Of a stretch of 64,000 nucleotides of DNA, positions 18,826-26,664 are shown one piece after another. The stretch's first letter is position 1. The number at the start of each line of letters is the position of its first letter. This DNA comes from CAZOVB01 sp046541415 (GTDB lineage Bacteria > Planctomycetota > Phycisphaerae > SM23-33). The notes beneath the pieces are model-generated. The model did no database searches. It was not told the DNA's origin and saw nothing but the letters and a program-made list of their open reading frames with translations. The stretch covers positions 1 to 64,000 of the forward strand of contig JBKHDI010000013.1 in NCBI GenBank assembly GCA_046541415.1, given 5' to 3'. The translations under genes and the position numbers were made by a program.

Positions 18826-18888
18826 ACGCAAAATCGAGACGCAAAGTCGTAAAAATCGTCTAGGAAACCGGAATCGCTTGGGGTATAG
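18826..18888 (+). promoter_or_regulatory. paired ACGCAAA boxes and -10-like hexamer upstream of candidate RNA A
   Basis: ACGCAAA occurs at 18826-18832 and 18839-18845, with TATAGT at 18883-18888 before the sequence ATCGGTT. The -35 region is poor, as expected for an AraC-type activated promoter. The boxes also lie 24-43 bases upstream of the XylR-type gene on the other strand, so autoregulation is possible. The arrangement recurs at 19090-19153. Confidence 0.4.
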
Positions 18889-18894
18889 TCTTAT

Positions 18895-19034
18895 CCATCG
18901 GTTATAGACCGTGGTTAAGCAGTCAGGGGGATCTGAAAGGGCACATCCCCGACCGCCCCAGTTCTGGCCGATCACCGAACATACCTCCTCTGACTGGGTC
19001 GAAGTCCTGTATGGGATTTCGGCCCGGTTTTTTC
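18895..19034 (+). ncRNA. candidate small RNA A (tandem pair, first copy)
   Basis: About 140 bases with no credible ORF, from the expected start at ATCGGTT to an intrinsic terminator. A hairpin GGGGAT/ATCCCC lies near 18927-18950. It shares with copy B the order ATCGGTT, GGTT, GCAG, AGGGG, CCGCC, CCG and a near-identical 3' end (CCTCCTCTGACTGGGTCG). Both copies could instead be decayed remnants, but two intact terminators argue for real transcripts. No known RNA family is recognised. Confidence 0.45.
18996..19033 (+). terminator. intrinsic terminator of candidate RNA A
   Basis: GGGTCGAAGTCC pairs with GGGATTTCGGCCC through several G-U pairs, and six U's follow (19028-19033). Confidence 0.75.
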
Positions 19035-19089
19035 TATCTCTACCCAAGTCCGGCCAACTCAGATCCCGCGCTTCTCAATCAGGAAAGTG

Positions 19090-19153
19090 ACGCAAACTTG
19101 GGATGAATATACGCAAAATTCGTCTTACGAATGAGGAGTCTTTCTACTATGCT
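19090..19153 (+). promoter_or_regulatory. paired ACGCAAA boxes and -10-like hexamer upstream of candidate RNA B
   Basis: ACGCAAA occurs at 19090-19096 and 19111-19117 (21-base spacing, two helical turns), then TATGCT at 19148-19153, 13 bases before ATCGGTT. Box order and distance to ATCGGTT closely match the first copy. Confidence 0.4.
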
Positions 19154-19158
19154 TATGC

Positions 19159-19296
19159 TCATCGGTTGACAAGACGGGGTTCGGGCAGCTAGGGGAATGA
19201 CTCTCACTTACCGCCAGAAAAGCCCGTCGCCGGTGACCTTATCTCCTCTGACTGGGTCGGAATCTTGTACGGGATTCCGGCCCGGTTTTTTTTTTC
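19159..19296 (+). ncRNA. candidate small RNA B (tandem pair, second copy)
   Basis: About 138 bases. GACGGG near 19173 can pair with CCCGTC near 19223. The 3' part carries CTCCTCTGACTGGGTCG and a strong terminator. It is collinear with copy A but diverged in the middle. The stretch 18803-19404 contains no protein gene; these two units are all that I see in it. Confidence 0.45.
19254..19295 (+). terminator. intrinsic terminator of candidate RNA B
   Basis: GGGTCGGAATC (19254-19264) pairs along its full length with GATTCCGGCCC (19273-19283), with one G-U pair. Ten U's follow from 19286. Confidence 0.85.
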
Positions 19297-19404
19297 GCAT
19301 ACCTGCATCGCATTCTATCACAGAACACGATACACAAGCGGGCATACGCTTTCCGGAAGCAGAGCTATTCTGGCAGGCCCAAGGCGATTGTCTGTCGCGC
19401 CCGG

Positions 19405-19812
19405 TCAGGTTTCCATCATATTCTTCCGCCCGGGCAGGGACGGCCCGGGCAGGGAGGGCTGGCCCGCGGCGCGCAGGGAGCAGGACGATTCGACGAACCG
19501 CCCGGCGGGGGGGCTGCTCTTCGCCAGGCCCTGACGATGCAGGTCGAGGAGGTAGTTGCAGTACTCTTCGATTACCATGGCGATCTGCATGTAGCGTCGG
19601 CCCGCGTTCTCGCTGAGCAACTCCTCGAGTTTCTCGCGATCGACGTCTTCAAGGCACCGGTCCTTGAAGAACTTCATGAGGATGGGGTTGATCTTGGGGC
19701 TTTCCGGCAGGCCTTCCAGTTGGATCCATTCGAACCGCAGGTATCCTCCCTCGTCGGTCACCGAAAAGCGCAGCGCATCAGTCAGAGGGCAGTGGGTCTT
19801 GTTGTACTTCAT
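19405..19812 (-). CDS. hypothetical protein
   Basis: 135 residues, no family recognised. Residues 1-100 look like a folded acidic alpha/beta protein ('RFSVTDEGGYLRFEWIQLEG', 'VDREKLEELLSENAGRRYMQ'). The last 35 residues are Pro/Ser/Gly-rich. No good ribosome binding site precedes ATG 19812. It could be a structural or antidote-type small protein, but nothing shows this. Both neighbouring intergenic regions (to 20043) are otherwise empty. Confidence 0.6.
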   Translation of the reverse strand: MKYNKTHCPLTDALRFSVTDEGGYLRFEWIQLEGLPESPKINPILMKFFKDRCLEDVDREKLEELLSENAGRRYMQIAMVIEEYCNYLLDLHRQGLAKSSPPAGRFVESSCSLRAAGQPSLPGPSLPGRKNMMET

Positions 19813-20043
19813 GAATGTGCCTATATATCCTGTCGCCCGTCGCCCTTGACCGGCCTGAGCGAAGCAGGAGTTGTCAATGGTGCACGTAGTCTACCGCGCA
19901 GGGCAGGCAGTGTCTGTCGGGCGGTTCACTGTATCTGCACTGGGCCCGAAGCAGCCACCACATGGGACTATGACCTATGCGTCTCTGCCGCCAAGGAGCG
20001 GCAGCCGGCGGATGCCCGTCGAGGGGACCAGGCCGATTGGCGG

Positions 20044-20460
20044 TTACTGCCTGTCGGAATCGTCTTTCGCCTCCCTGCCCTTGCTGCCGAACAGGCCGGA
20101 AACCGCCCCCAACTTGCCATCCTTCGAACTGACGGTGATGTCGTGCAGCAGAAAGTAGTTCAGGATCGTGCGGATGGCGATGATGGCTGCGAGTTGGCCG
20201 ATGTCGCTCCAGGTCGGAGCCAGGGTGGTTTTCAGGATGCTCGCACCAATCAAAAAGCCCAAGGCCAACGAGAACGAATGGCCCAGTTCCATTCGACTTT
20301 CCTTGATCGCCCCGGCAGAGCGGCCCGGCGTCAGCACGTCGCGGAGGAAGATCGTCAGGGCCCGGACGATCCCGAGGGAAATGACCAGCATCGCCAGGAA
20401 CTGGCAGGTGGCCACGACGATGGCGTTACCGGTGCGAAGGGCTTGGTTGAGGACATCCAT
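20044..20460 (-). CDS. DUF1622 family membrane protein
   Basis: 138 residues from ATG 20460, chosen over ATG 20499 because GGAG lies 8 bases upstream. Helices occupy about 12-38 and 60-110. 'GHSFSLALGFLIGASILKT' and 'AAIIAIRTILNYFLL' are the conserved core of DUF1622. Function unknown; small inner-membrane protein. The C-terminal tail is charged and cytoplasmic. It stands alone. Confidence 0.8.
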   Translation of the reverse strand: MDVLNQALRTGNAIVVATCQFLAMLVISLGIVRALTIFLRDVLTPGRSAGAIKESRMELGHSFSLALGFLIGASILKTTLAPTWSDIGQLAAIIAIRTILNYFLLHDITVSSKDGKLGAVSGLFGSKGREAKDDSDRQ

Positions 20461-20642
20461 TTGCAGTCTCCGGGCAGGGGGATCCGAGGGTGAATGCATG
20501 ATATCGCAGCATTTTGTTCTCCGCGACGACCAGCCGCTTGAATGACGACTTCCTGTTCCAGCAGTTTGAGATGGACGTGCCCACCGGGGATTTTGTGGTG
20601 CTCTACGCTCCGGTGTTTTTCACCGGTCGGATGGGCCGGGCC

Positions 20643-21944
20643 TCAGTCGTCCTTGCCCGTGCCGAGGGCTTCCTGGCTGAGGCGGACGGCGCACCAGTCC
20701 TTGCCGCACATCGAGCAGTAGTGTTCGTCTTCGGGCAGGTCGCGCCGGCGGAGATCGCGGGCGGTTTCGCCGTCGAAGGCCAGTTCGAACTGCTTCGCCC
20801 AGTCGAAGCGGGCGCGGGCGTCGGCCATCTTGTCGTCCCAGTCGCGGGCGCCGGGGCGTTTCAGGGCCACGTCGGCGGCGTGGGCGGCGATCTTGTAGGT
20901 GATGCAGCCGGTCTTGACGTCCTCGGGGGTCGGCAGGCCCAGGTGCTCTGCCGGGGTGACATAGCAGAGGAAGCTGGCGCCATGGTACGCGGCTGCGATG
21001 GCGCCCATCGCCGAGGTGATGTGGTCGTAGCCGGGGAAGACGTCGGTGACCACCGGGCCCAGGACGTAGAACGGCGCGTCGTGGCAGACCTCCTGCTGAC
21101 GCTTCATGTTCATCTCGATCTGGTCGTAGGGCACGTGGCCGGGGCCCTCGACGAGCACCTGCACGCCGGCCTCGCGGCTGCGAAGGACCAACTCGCCCAG
21201 CACGTCCAGTTCGGCGAACTGGGCTTCGTCGGACGCATCGGCCAGGCAGCCGGGCCGCAGGCCGTCACCCAGCGAGATCGTCACGTCGTACTCGCGGCAG
21301 ATGGCGCAGATCTCATCGTAGATCTCGTACATCGGGTTCTCGCGGCCGTGGTGTTTCATCCACTTGGCCAGCAGCGACCCGCCACGCGAGCAGATGCCCA
21401 TCTTCCGCCTGGCCGCCGCGGGCAGGTGGTCTCGCAGGATTCCGGCGTGGATGGTGAAGAAGTCCACGCCCTGGGCAGCCTGCTTTTCGACCGTCGCGAG
21501 GATCTGCTCGAAGGTCAACTCCTCGATGGGTCGATCGACGATCATCGAGTAGATCGGCACGGTGCCCAAACAGGCCGACGAATTGGCCAGCAGGAACCGC
21601 CGGGTCTCGTCCAGGTCCCCGCCGGTGGACAGGTCCATCACCGCATCGGCGCCGAACTGGACAGCCCATTGCAGCTTGTGCAGCTCGTGCTCCTTGCAGA
21701 TCGAAAGCGGGGAAGCGCCGAGATTGGCATTGATTTTCGTCGTCACGGCCCGGCCTACGGCGCAAGGCTTGAGCTTCGTTTCCGAGCCTTCGACCCCGGC
21801 GATGTGGAGGCGGTTGGCGGGAATCACCAGCCGACCGGCGGCCAGTTCTTCGCGGATAGTCTGGGCGGGGAGGTTTTCCTTCTCGGCGACTGCCTGCATT
21901 TCGGGGGAGATCTCTCCCCGGCAGGCCTGGAGGTATTGAGTCAT
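20643..21944 (-). CDS. thiC: phosphomethylpyrimidine synthase ThiC
   Basis: 433 residues from ATG 21944; the longer upstream reading is leader sequence. ThiC is a radical-SAM enzyme that turns aminoimidazole ribotide into the HMP-P moiety of thiamine. The C-terminus carries the cluster motif CSMCGKDWC (C-X2-C-X4-C). The barrel core includes 'MDLSTGGDLDETRRF', 'ISLGDGLRPGCLADA' and 'VEGPGHVPYDQIEMN'. Length matches the shorter bacterial ThiC class. A TPP riboswitch precedes it. No other thi gene is nearby. Confidence 0.96.
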   Translation of the reverse strand: MTQYLQACRGEISPEMQAVAEKENLPAQTIREELAAGRLVIPANRLHIAGVEGSETKLKPCAVGRAVTTKINANLGASPLSICKEHELHKLQWAVQFGADAVMDLSTGGDLDETRRFLLANSSACLGTVPIYSMIVDRPIEELTFEQILATVEKQAAQGVDFFTIHAGILRDHLPAAARRKMGICSRGGSLLAKWMKHHGRENPMYEIYDEICAICREYDVTISLGDGLRPGCLADASDEAQFAELDVLGELVLRSREAGVQVLVEGPGHVPYDQIEMNMKRQQEVCHDAPFYVLGPVVTDVFPGYDHITSAMGAIAAAYHGASFLCYVTPAEHLGLPTPEDVKTGCITYKIAAHAADVALKRPGARDWDDKMADARARFDWAKQFELAFDGETARDLRRRDLPEDEHYCSMCGKDWCAVRLSQEALGTGKDD

Positions 21945-22040
21945 GGGAGGCTTTCGCGAGCTTGAGGGCCCTGTCCGGGACGCTGAAGCCCGGCCAGGGG
22001 GCCCGGGCGGCGGACAGAGGCCGGTTTGTCTTCGGTTGGC

Positions 22041-22135
22041 TTTCCTACGCAGGGTCCCGCCGCAATCGCGGCGGTGGCTGATCAGGTTCCAAGGGTCGTT
22101 TCTCAGTCCCGAGATCCATCGGGACGCCCCTAGCA
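22041..22135 (-). promoter_or_regulatory. TPP riboswitch (THI element) controlling thiC
   Basis: Read on the minus strand, the segment contains GGGGCG, ACTGAGA, CGACCC, GGAACCTGATC and GCGTAGGAAA in THI-box order, with a GC-rich P3 hairpin (CCGCCGCGATTGCGGCGG) between the last two. It lies about 95 bases upstream of the thiC start. The intervening GC-rich segment is the likely expression platform; no clear U-run is visible, which suggests control of translation. Confidence 0.93.
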
Positions 22136-22148
22136 CAACCACGGGGCC

Positions 22149-22177
22149 ATTGTAGCAGCCGAAGGCCCGCATCGCAA
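22149..22177 (-). promoter_or_regulatory. sigma-70-type promoter of thiC
   Basis: On the minus strand TTGCGA (22172-22177), a 17-base spacer and TACAAT (22149-22154). The expected start is about 7 bases later, just before the riboswitch. The remaining bases up to 22403 show nothing convincing. Confidence 0.7.
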
Positions 22178-22403
22178 AGGCCTGTGCGGGCCCATTGGCC
22201 CGGGCCGAGACAATTACAGGCCCCCAAAAGGCTTGTCGCTTGCGAGAACCGGTCAATCCGGTCGAGGCAGCTGTAGCGGCGGGGCGGTTTGTGACGGATT
22301 TTCCCTTTTTCTCGTGTGTTATTTCAGTAGGGCCTGCCGGTGGTCGATGCAAGCACCAGAGAACGAACTTCCACAGGCCTTTCGGGGACGAAGGATCAAG
22401 ATC

Positions 22404-23387
22404 ATGCGAAATCGAACCGTCTATCTTTGCGCGCTGAGTGTGCTGGCCCTGGTTTCCGTCGCGGCCGGCGAAATCACCTGGTCGGTCGAATACACCGATG
22501 CTGCCGGTTCGGGCTTCTACGACGCCCAATTGGGCTCGGCCCGCCAGGCTGCCTTCCAGCGCGCGCTGGATGCCTGGTCCTTCGTGCTCAACAGCAACGT
22601 GACGATCCGCCTGAAAGCCGGCTTCGAAAGCCTCGGCGGCTCGACCACCAACGCCACCCTCGGCTCAGCCGCGCCGGACGGCGTGTACAAGGACTTCGCC
22701 GGCGCAGCCGCCGGGGTCTACTACCCCGCTGCCCTGGCCGATGCGATCGCCGGGGCCGAACTGGGCAGCGGCGCCAGCGACATGCACATGACCTTCAACG
22801 TCGATATCGACGGATACGCCCTGGGCGATGCCGGCTGGAGCTACGCCGAAGACGGCCCGACCCGCGCCGGCGATATCGACTTCCAGACCGTGGCCATGCA
22901 CGAGATCGCACACGGGCTGGGCTTCTACGCGACGTTCAAGGCCGATGGCAGTTACGGGATCTACGGCGGGACGCCGATGATCATGGACACGCTGCTGGTC
23001 ACGGCCGACGGCGTCCGACTGATCGACCAGCAGACCGACAGCGAAACCGTCACCGGCGATGTCTACTTCGCCGGCGAAAATGCTGTAGAAGAGTGGACCA
23101 AGATCGATCGTTCCGGCCTGCCGGTGATGTACGCCCCGTACCTGTTCAGTGCGTCTTCCAGCCTCTCGCACGTGGATACCAAGTGGTTCCGCGGCCCGTA
23201 CAGCCTGATGCGTCCCTGGTACGACGACTACGCGATCCGCATGGTCGACAACATCACCCTGGGCATGCTGGAGGACATGGGCTGGTCGGTCAATTACCCC
23301 CACGCCCCCGAGCCGACGGTCACGGTGATCCTGGCGATGACGGGCCTGCTGGTCCTGCGTCGCCGGCGTGTGCTAAAGGCCCGGTAA
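22404..23387 (+). CDS. PEP-CTERM-anchored zinc metalloprotease-like protein
   Basis: 327 residues from ATG 22404 with AAGGA 8 bases upstream. The signal peptide ends near SVAAG. A metzincin-like motif HEIAHGLGF sits near residue 167 of a secreted domain. The C-terminus is PEPTVTVILAMTGLLVLRRR, a PEP-CTERM sorting tail (PEP, membrane helix, Arg cluster) recognised by an exosortase. It is probably sorted to the envelope. The third zinc ligand is not obvious. The gene end overlaps the opposing gene by 15 bases. Confidence 0.82.
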   Translation: MRNRTVYLCALSVLALVSVAAGEITWSVEYTDAAGSGFYDAQLGSARQAAFQRALDAWSFVLNSNVTIRLKAGFESLGGSTTNATLGSAAPDGVYKDFAGAAAGVYYPAALADAIAGAELGSGASDMHMTFNVDIDGYALGDAGWSYAEDGPTRAGDIDFQTVAMHEIAHGLGFYATFKADGSYGIYGGTPMIMDTLLVTADGVRLIDQQTDSETVTGDVYFAGENAVEEWTKIDRSGLPVMYAPYLFSASSSLSHVDTKWFRGPYSLMRPWYDDYAIRMVDNITLGMLEDMGWSVNYPHAPEPTVTVILAMTGLLVLRRRRVLKAR

Positions 23388-24158
23388 AGTCTCAGGTCCC
23401 TCGCGGCGGATCTCGTAGCTTCGAAGCTGGTCCCGCAGTTCGGCCGCGTCTTCGTAGCGTTCCTCGCGGACGGCCCGGGCCAGCTCCCGCTCGAGGTGTT
23501 CGACCGGGTCGACGGGGATCTTGTCCTCGATGTCCCGGGCCATCTCCTCCAGAATGCCGATCTCCCGCGAGTTCTCCGCCTGGGCCCCCATGGCCAGGGA
23601 GTGGAAGTGGTCGCGAATGCTGGCAATCGCGTCGGTCAGCACGCGGAGGGCCTTCTTGGGCTGGTTGGCGTCCAGGGCCAGGTGCACCTTCGCCCGGGCG
23701 TTCATCATCAGCACATAAGGACGGTAGGGTTCCTGGGCCATCTGGTCGGCCTCTTCGGCAGCGTAGCGCCGGCAGAGGTCGAAAACCCTGAGGTTCCGGG
23801 CGGTGTCGCGCTGGACGGTCTGGTAGTCTTCCAGCACGAAGGCCGAGAGGTACCGGTGGTAGTACATGACGGCCTCGGCCCGGAGCTTCTCACACGTGGG
23901 GCCGTCCAGGGCAAAGCCCTTCTCCGAACCGTGGCTGCGCTCGTAGTGGCGGCGGCGGTGCTCGTAGTAATCCAGCAGCGACTCGTGGCCGAAGGGCCTG
24001 TGGCCGTCGGGGCGGCCCGAGGCTTCCATCTGCAGCAGCCCCAGGTCCAGGCGCAACTGGATCTTCTCCTTGCCGTCTTTGCCGATGATCTTGCGGACGT
24101 TGAGTTGGCCCGGCTCGAAGGGCCAGCCATCGAGAATCGATTGGATGTCCAGGTTCAT
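23373..24158 (-). CDS. UVR-motif (UvrB/UvrC) domain protein
   Basis: 261 residues. The N-terminal 200 residues are mostly alpha-helical and match no domain that I know. Residues about 222-257 form a UVR motif ('HLERELARAVREERYEDAAE' then LRDQ), the coiled-coil hairpin by which UvrB and UvrC or McsA/ClpC interact. It is not a nuclease by itself. The middle ('ALRVLTDAIASIRDHF') is planctomycete-like in style. Likely a scaffold or stress regulator, function unproved. Confidence 0.7.
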   Translation of the reverse strand: MNLDIQSILDGWPFEPGQLNVRKIIGKDGKEKIQLRLDLGLLQMEASGRPDGHRPFGHESLLDYYEHRRRHYERSHGSEKGFALDGPTCEKLRAEAVMYYHRYLSAFVLEDYQTVQRDTARNLRVFDLCRRYAAEEADQMAQEPYRPYVLMMNARAKVHLALDANQPKKALRVLTDAIASIRDHFHSLAMGAQAENSREIGILEEMARDIEDKIPVDPVEHLERELARAVREERYEDAAELRDQLRSYEIRREGPETLPGL

Positions 24159-24204
24159 GTCGGCTCCGGCCAGCGTTTGGCCCAGACACGCACGGCGGCG
24201 CTAG

Positions 24205-24960
24205 TTACTGCGTCTGCAAGTCCAGCAGCTCAACCTGCCAGATCGGATCATCGCCCAGCAGCACGTACCTGCCGATGCTGCGGGATTCCATCCGGGCAGG
24301 CAGTCTCAGCCCATCGGGCAGGTCCGTCCACTGATAGATTGTTACACTGCCTTGTTCACCGGGAATATCGGAACCGGCCGTGACGAACCTGAGCAGATTC
24401 GTCTGCGGATCGACGTAGTAGGCCTGGGTCCGGCGGGTGTTTTCGGTCACCTGCAGCCTCGCCATGCGCAGGCCACCGACCATGGCTGGACCGGTCAGGC
24501 GGGGTTTCTCGGCCGGGCCCACCAGGTTCCATGGGCCGTACAATCGGTGGGCCACCTGCGACAGGGCCCCGACGATAGCCTGGCGCCGCTGGGCCGGCAG
24601 GTTCGTATCTTCGCCGGCCGAGGCGTCGTAGCGGTTGACGGTGACCTTCCAGGGCCCACGGGCGGTCTGGGACCAGACGGTCAGCTTACCTGTCGGGACG
24701 TCGAGCAAGGCCCGACCCGAGAGAACGTATCGCCCCCGGGAGGGGTCGAAGACCGACAGGACCAGGTGCATGCGGATCTGGCCGAGCCGGCTCCAGGCTT
24801 CGGGGCCGCCGACAGCGTCGATGGCGCTGCGGACAACAGGCCCCGTTGTTTCATCCAACTGCTCCAGCCTCTGCTGGTCGGTCGAGAAGGAGGCGTTTTC
24901 GCAGCCGGCCAGGGCCATCGACCCGGCCAGAACGATCCACCCGATACGTTGCCATCTCAT
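24205..24960 (-). CDS. putative lipoprotein
   Basis: 251 residues. The signal peptide ends in the lipobox MALAGC. The rest is beta-rich ('GRYVLSGRALLDVPTGKLTV', 'AYYVDPQTNLLRFVTAG'), similar in rhythm to LolA/LolB-like outer-membrane lipoprotein-sorting folds, but not clearly a member. It is followed by the UVR gene and preceded by def on the same strand, so the three may be co-transcribed. Confidence 0.6.
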   Translation of the reverse strand: MRWQRIGWIVLAGSMALAGCENASFSTDQQRLEQLDETTGPVVRSAIDAVGGPEAWSRLGQIRMHLVLSVFDPSRGRYVLSGRALLDVPTGKLTVWSQTARGPWKVTVNRYDASAGEDTNLPAQRRQAIVGALSQVAHRLYGPWNLVGPAEKPRLTGPAMVGGLRMARLQVTENTRRTQAYYVDPQTNLLRFVTAGSDIPGEQGSVTIYQWTDLPDGLRLPARMESRSIGRYVLLGDDPIWQVELLDLQTQ

Positions 24961-24995
24961 CTGAGACTCCCGTCTGGGCCCCGGTGTGGGGCAGG

Positions 24996-25535
24996 TCAGG
25001 CCAACTCGGCTTCCAATTGGTTCAGGGCACGGCGGTTGGCCAGTTTGGCCACGCGGCTCATCCGGTCGACCAGCAGCCTTCCGTCCAGGTGGTCCGACTC
25101 GTGCTCGAAGATCCTGGCGGTCAATTGCTCGCCGGTCTCCTCGAAGACCATGCCGTCCAGGCCTGTAGCGCGGATCGTAACGCGGTCGTGGCGGCGGACT
25201 TTACAGTGAATGTCGGGGAAGCTCAGGCAGCCTTCATCGCCGTCCTGCCTGCCGTCGACGTCGATGATCTGGGGGTTGATGTAGACCCGCCGGTCGGAGG
25301 TGTCGAACGTCGGCGAGGAGACGAAAAGCCGCACCGTGATGCCCACCTGCGGAGCGGCCAGGCCCACGCCCCGGCTGGCGAACATCAACTCGAACATCCT
25401 CTCGACCAGTTCGGCGATAACCGGGTCGGTCGGGTCGTCTACCGGCGTGCAGACCTCGCGGAGTCGCGGGTCGGGGTAGTGGATAATCTCGAGGCTGGGC
25501 AGGTCGACGGCGTGGATTTTCTCGTTGCTGCTCAT
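24996..25535 (-). CDS. def: peptide deformylase
   Basis: 179 residues. It removes the N-formyl group from new proteins. All three metal motifs are seen: GVGLAAPQVG, EGCLSFP and EHESDHLDG (HExxH). Cys of the second motif and both His bind the metal. No ribosome site precedes ATG 25535, and the predicted promoter would place the transcript start within a few bases of it, so the mRNA may be leaderless. Confidence 0.96.
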   Translation of the reverse strand: MSSNEKIHAVDLPSLEIIHYPDPRLREVCTPVDDPTDPVIAELVERMFELMFASRGVGLAAPQVGITVRLFVSSPTFDTSDRRVYINPQIIDVDGRQDGDEGCLSFPDIHCKVRRHDRVTIRATGLDGMVFEETGEQLTARIFEHESDHLDGRLLVDRMSRVAKLANRRALNQLEAELA

Positions 25536-25543
25536 AACAGTCC

Positions 25544-25573
25544 ATCATACCGGGCTGGGAGAAAGTGAATCAA
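25544..25573 (-). promoter_or_regulatory. sigma-70-type promoter of def
   Basis: Minus strand TTGATT (25568-25573), 18-base spacer, TATGAT (25544-25549). The start would fall near 25537, two bases from the def ATG. Confidence 0.5.
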
Positions 25574-25590
25574 GTCCGCCTTTGTACTGT

Positions 25591-25618
25591 TTGCTTCCTA
25601 AGGTGTTCGTGATACAAT
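25591..25618 (+). promoter_or_regulatory. sigma-70-type promoter of rnc
   Basis: TTGCTT (25591-25596), 16-base spacer, TACAAT (25613-25618), giving a leader of about 120 bases before rnc. It is divergent from the def promoter. Confidence 0.55.
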
Positions 25619-25743
25619 CCGAAAACTAGGATGTGACCTTCCCTGTTGGCTGCTCTGCCCGCCTTCAAGGCCTCTCCGATGACGCCGCCGCGTCCAGTCG
25701 GGCAGGCCTTGGCGGCGTGCGGGCCTTTCTCAGGAGCTGCATC

Positions 25744-26427
25744 GTGGAACCAGCCGCTACGCAGCGTTGCCAGACGCAACTCGGATACGAATTCAAAAAC
25801 CCGGACCTGCTGGAGATTGCACTGACCCACGCCTCGGTCGCTGCCTCCCGGACCTTGTCCAATGAACGGATGGAGTTCCTCGGCGACTCGGTGCTGGGCC
25901 TGGTGGTCTGCCAGGAGCTTTACGAGGCCTTTCCCGACAGCCTCGAAGGGGAAATGACCCGCGTCAAATCCGCCGTCGTCTCCCGCCAAACCTGCGCGGA
26001 AGTCGCAGACGAAATCGGCCTGCCCGAGATGCTCATGCTCGGCAAGGGGATGAGCCAGCCCGAACTGCCGACCTCCGTGGCCGCGGCCGTCTTCGAGTCC
26101 CTCATCGGCGCCATCTACATCGACGGCGGTCTGGAACCGGCGCAGAACTTCATCCTGACCCACCTCCGCAATCGCATCGACGAGGCGATGGCCTCGGAGC
26201 ACCAGCAGAATTACAAGGCCAAGCTCCAGCAGTACGCCCAGCGGCGCTGGGGCAGGACCCCGGAATACCAGTTGCTGGACGAGAAGGGGCCCGACCACTC
26301 GAAGTGCTTCGAGATCGCCGTCGCCGTCGACGGGCGCCACTTTCCCAGCGCCTGGGGCCCGAGCAAGAAAGAGTCCGAACAGAAGGCCGCCCTGGCCGCC
26401 CTGATCGAACTGGGCCTGGAAGACTGA
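25744..26427 (+). CDS. rnc: ribonuclease III
   Basis: 227 residues from GTG 25744, which has AGGAG at 25732-25736. The upstream in-frame ATG (25633) adds 37 residues with no family match. The catalytic signature is NERMEFLGDSVLGLVV, and a second acidic motif is in 'AAVFESLIGAIYIDGG'. The C-terminal dsRNA-binding domain starts near 'NYKAKLQQYAQRRWG'. It cuts double-stranded RNA, including rRNA precursors. Confidence 0.96.
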   Translation: MEPAATQRCQTQLGYEFKNPDLLEIALTHASVAASRTLSNERMEFLGDSVLGLVVCQELYEAFPDSLEGEMTRVKSAVVSRQTCAEVADEIGLPEMLMLGKGMSQPELPTSVAAAVFESLIGAIYIDGGLEPAQNFILTHLRNRIDEAMASEHQQNYKAKLQQYAQRRWGRTPEYQLLDEKGPDHSKCFEIAVAVDGRHFPSAWGPSKKESEQKAALAALIELGLED

Positions 26428-26664
26428 CACCCCGGGCCGGGAAAACCTGCGGAATTCCACAACACCCGGTGGAAAGCGCCAAATCGCTCTGGTAGTATGA
26501 GTGGAAGATCCCGCAGATTCCCTGCAGAACCGGTGCATCCGGCAGAGGCCGCAGGCCCACCGGCCGATGGGGCGGGATTCTTCCAAAAATAGCGTGCCTT
26601 CCCTGGTTTTCTCTGGTCGACCCCCACGGGCCTGACCGATAGAGATTCTGAGGGAGGGCTCAAG

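Noticed and set aside
18825..18850. GACGCAAAG upstream of the XylR-type gene resembles part of a c-di-GMP-I riboswitch
   Set aside because: The other conserved parts of that riboswitch are missing and the motif recurs in spaced pairs, which fits protein-binding boxes better.
22233..22403. Longer start for the PEP-CTERM metalloprotease
   Set aside because: The extension would precede the signal peptide; ATG 22404 has a good ribosome site and gives a normal signal sequence.
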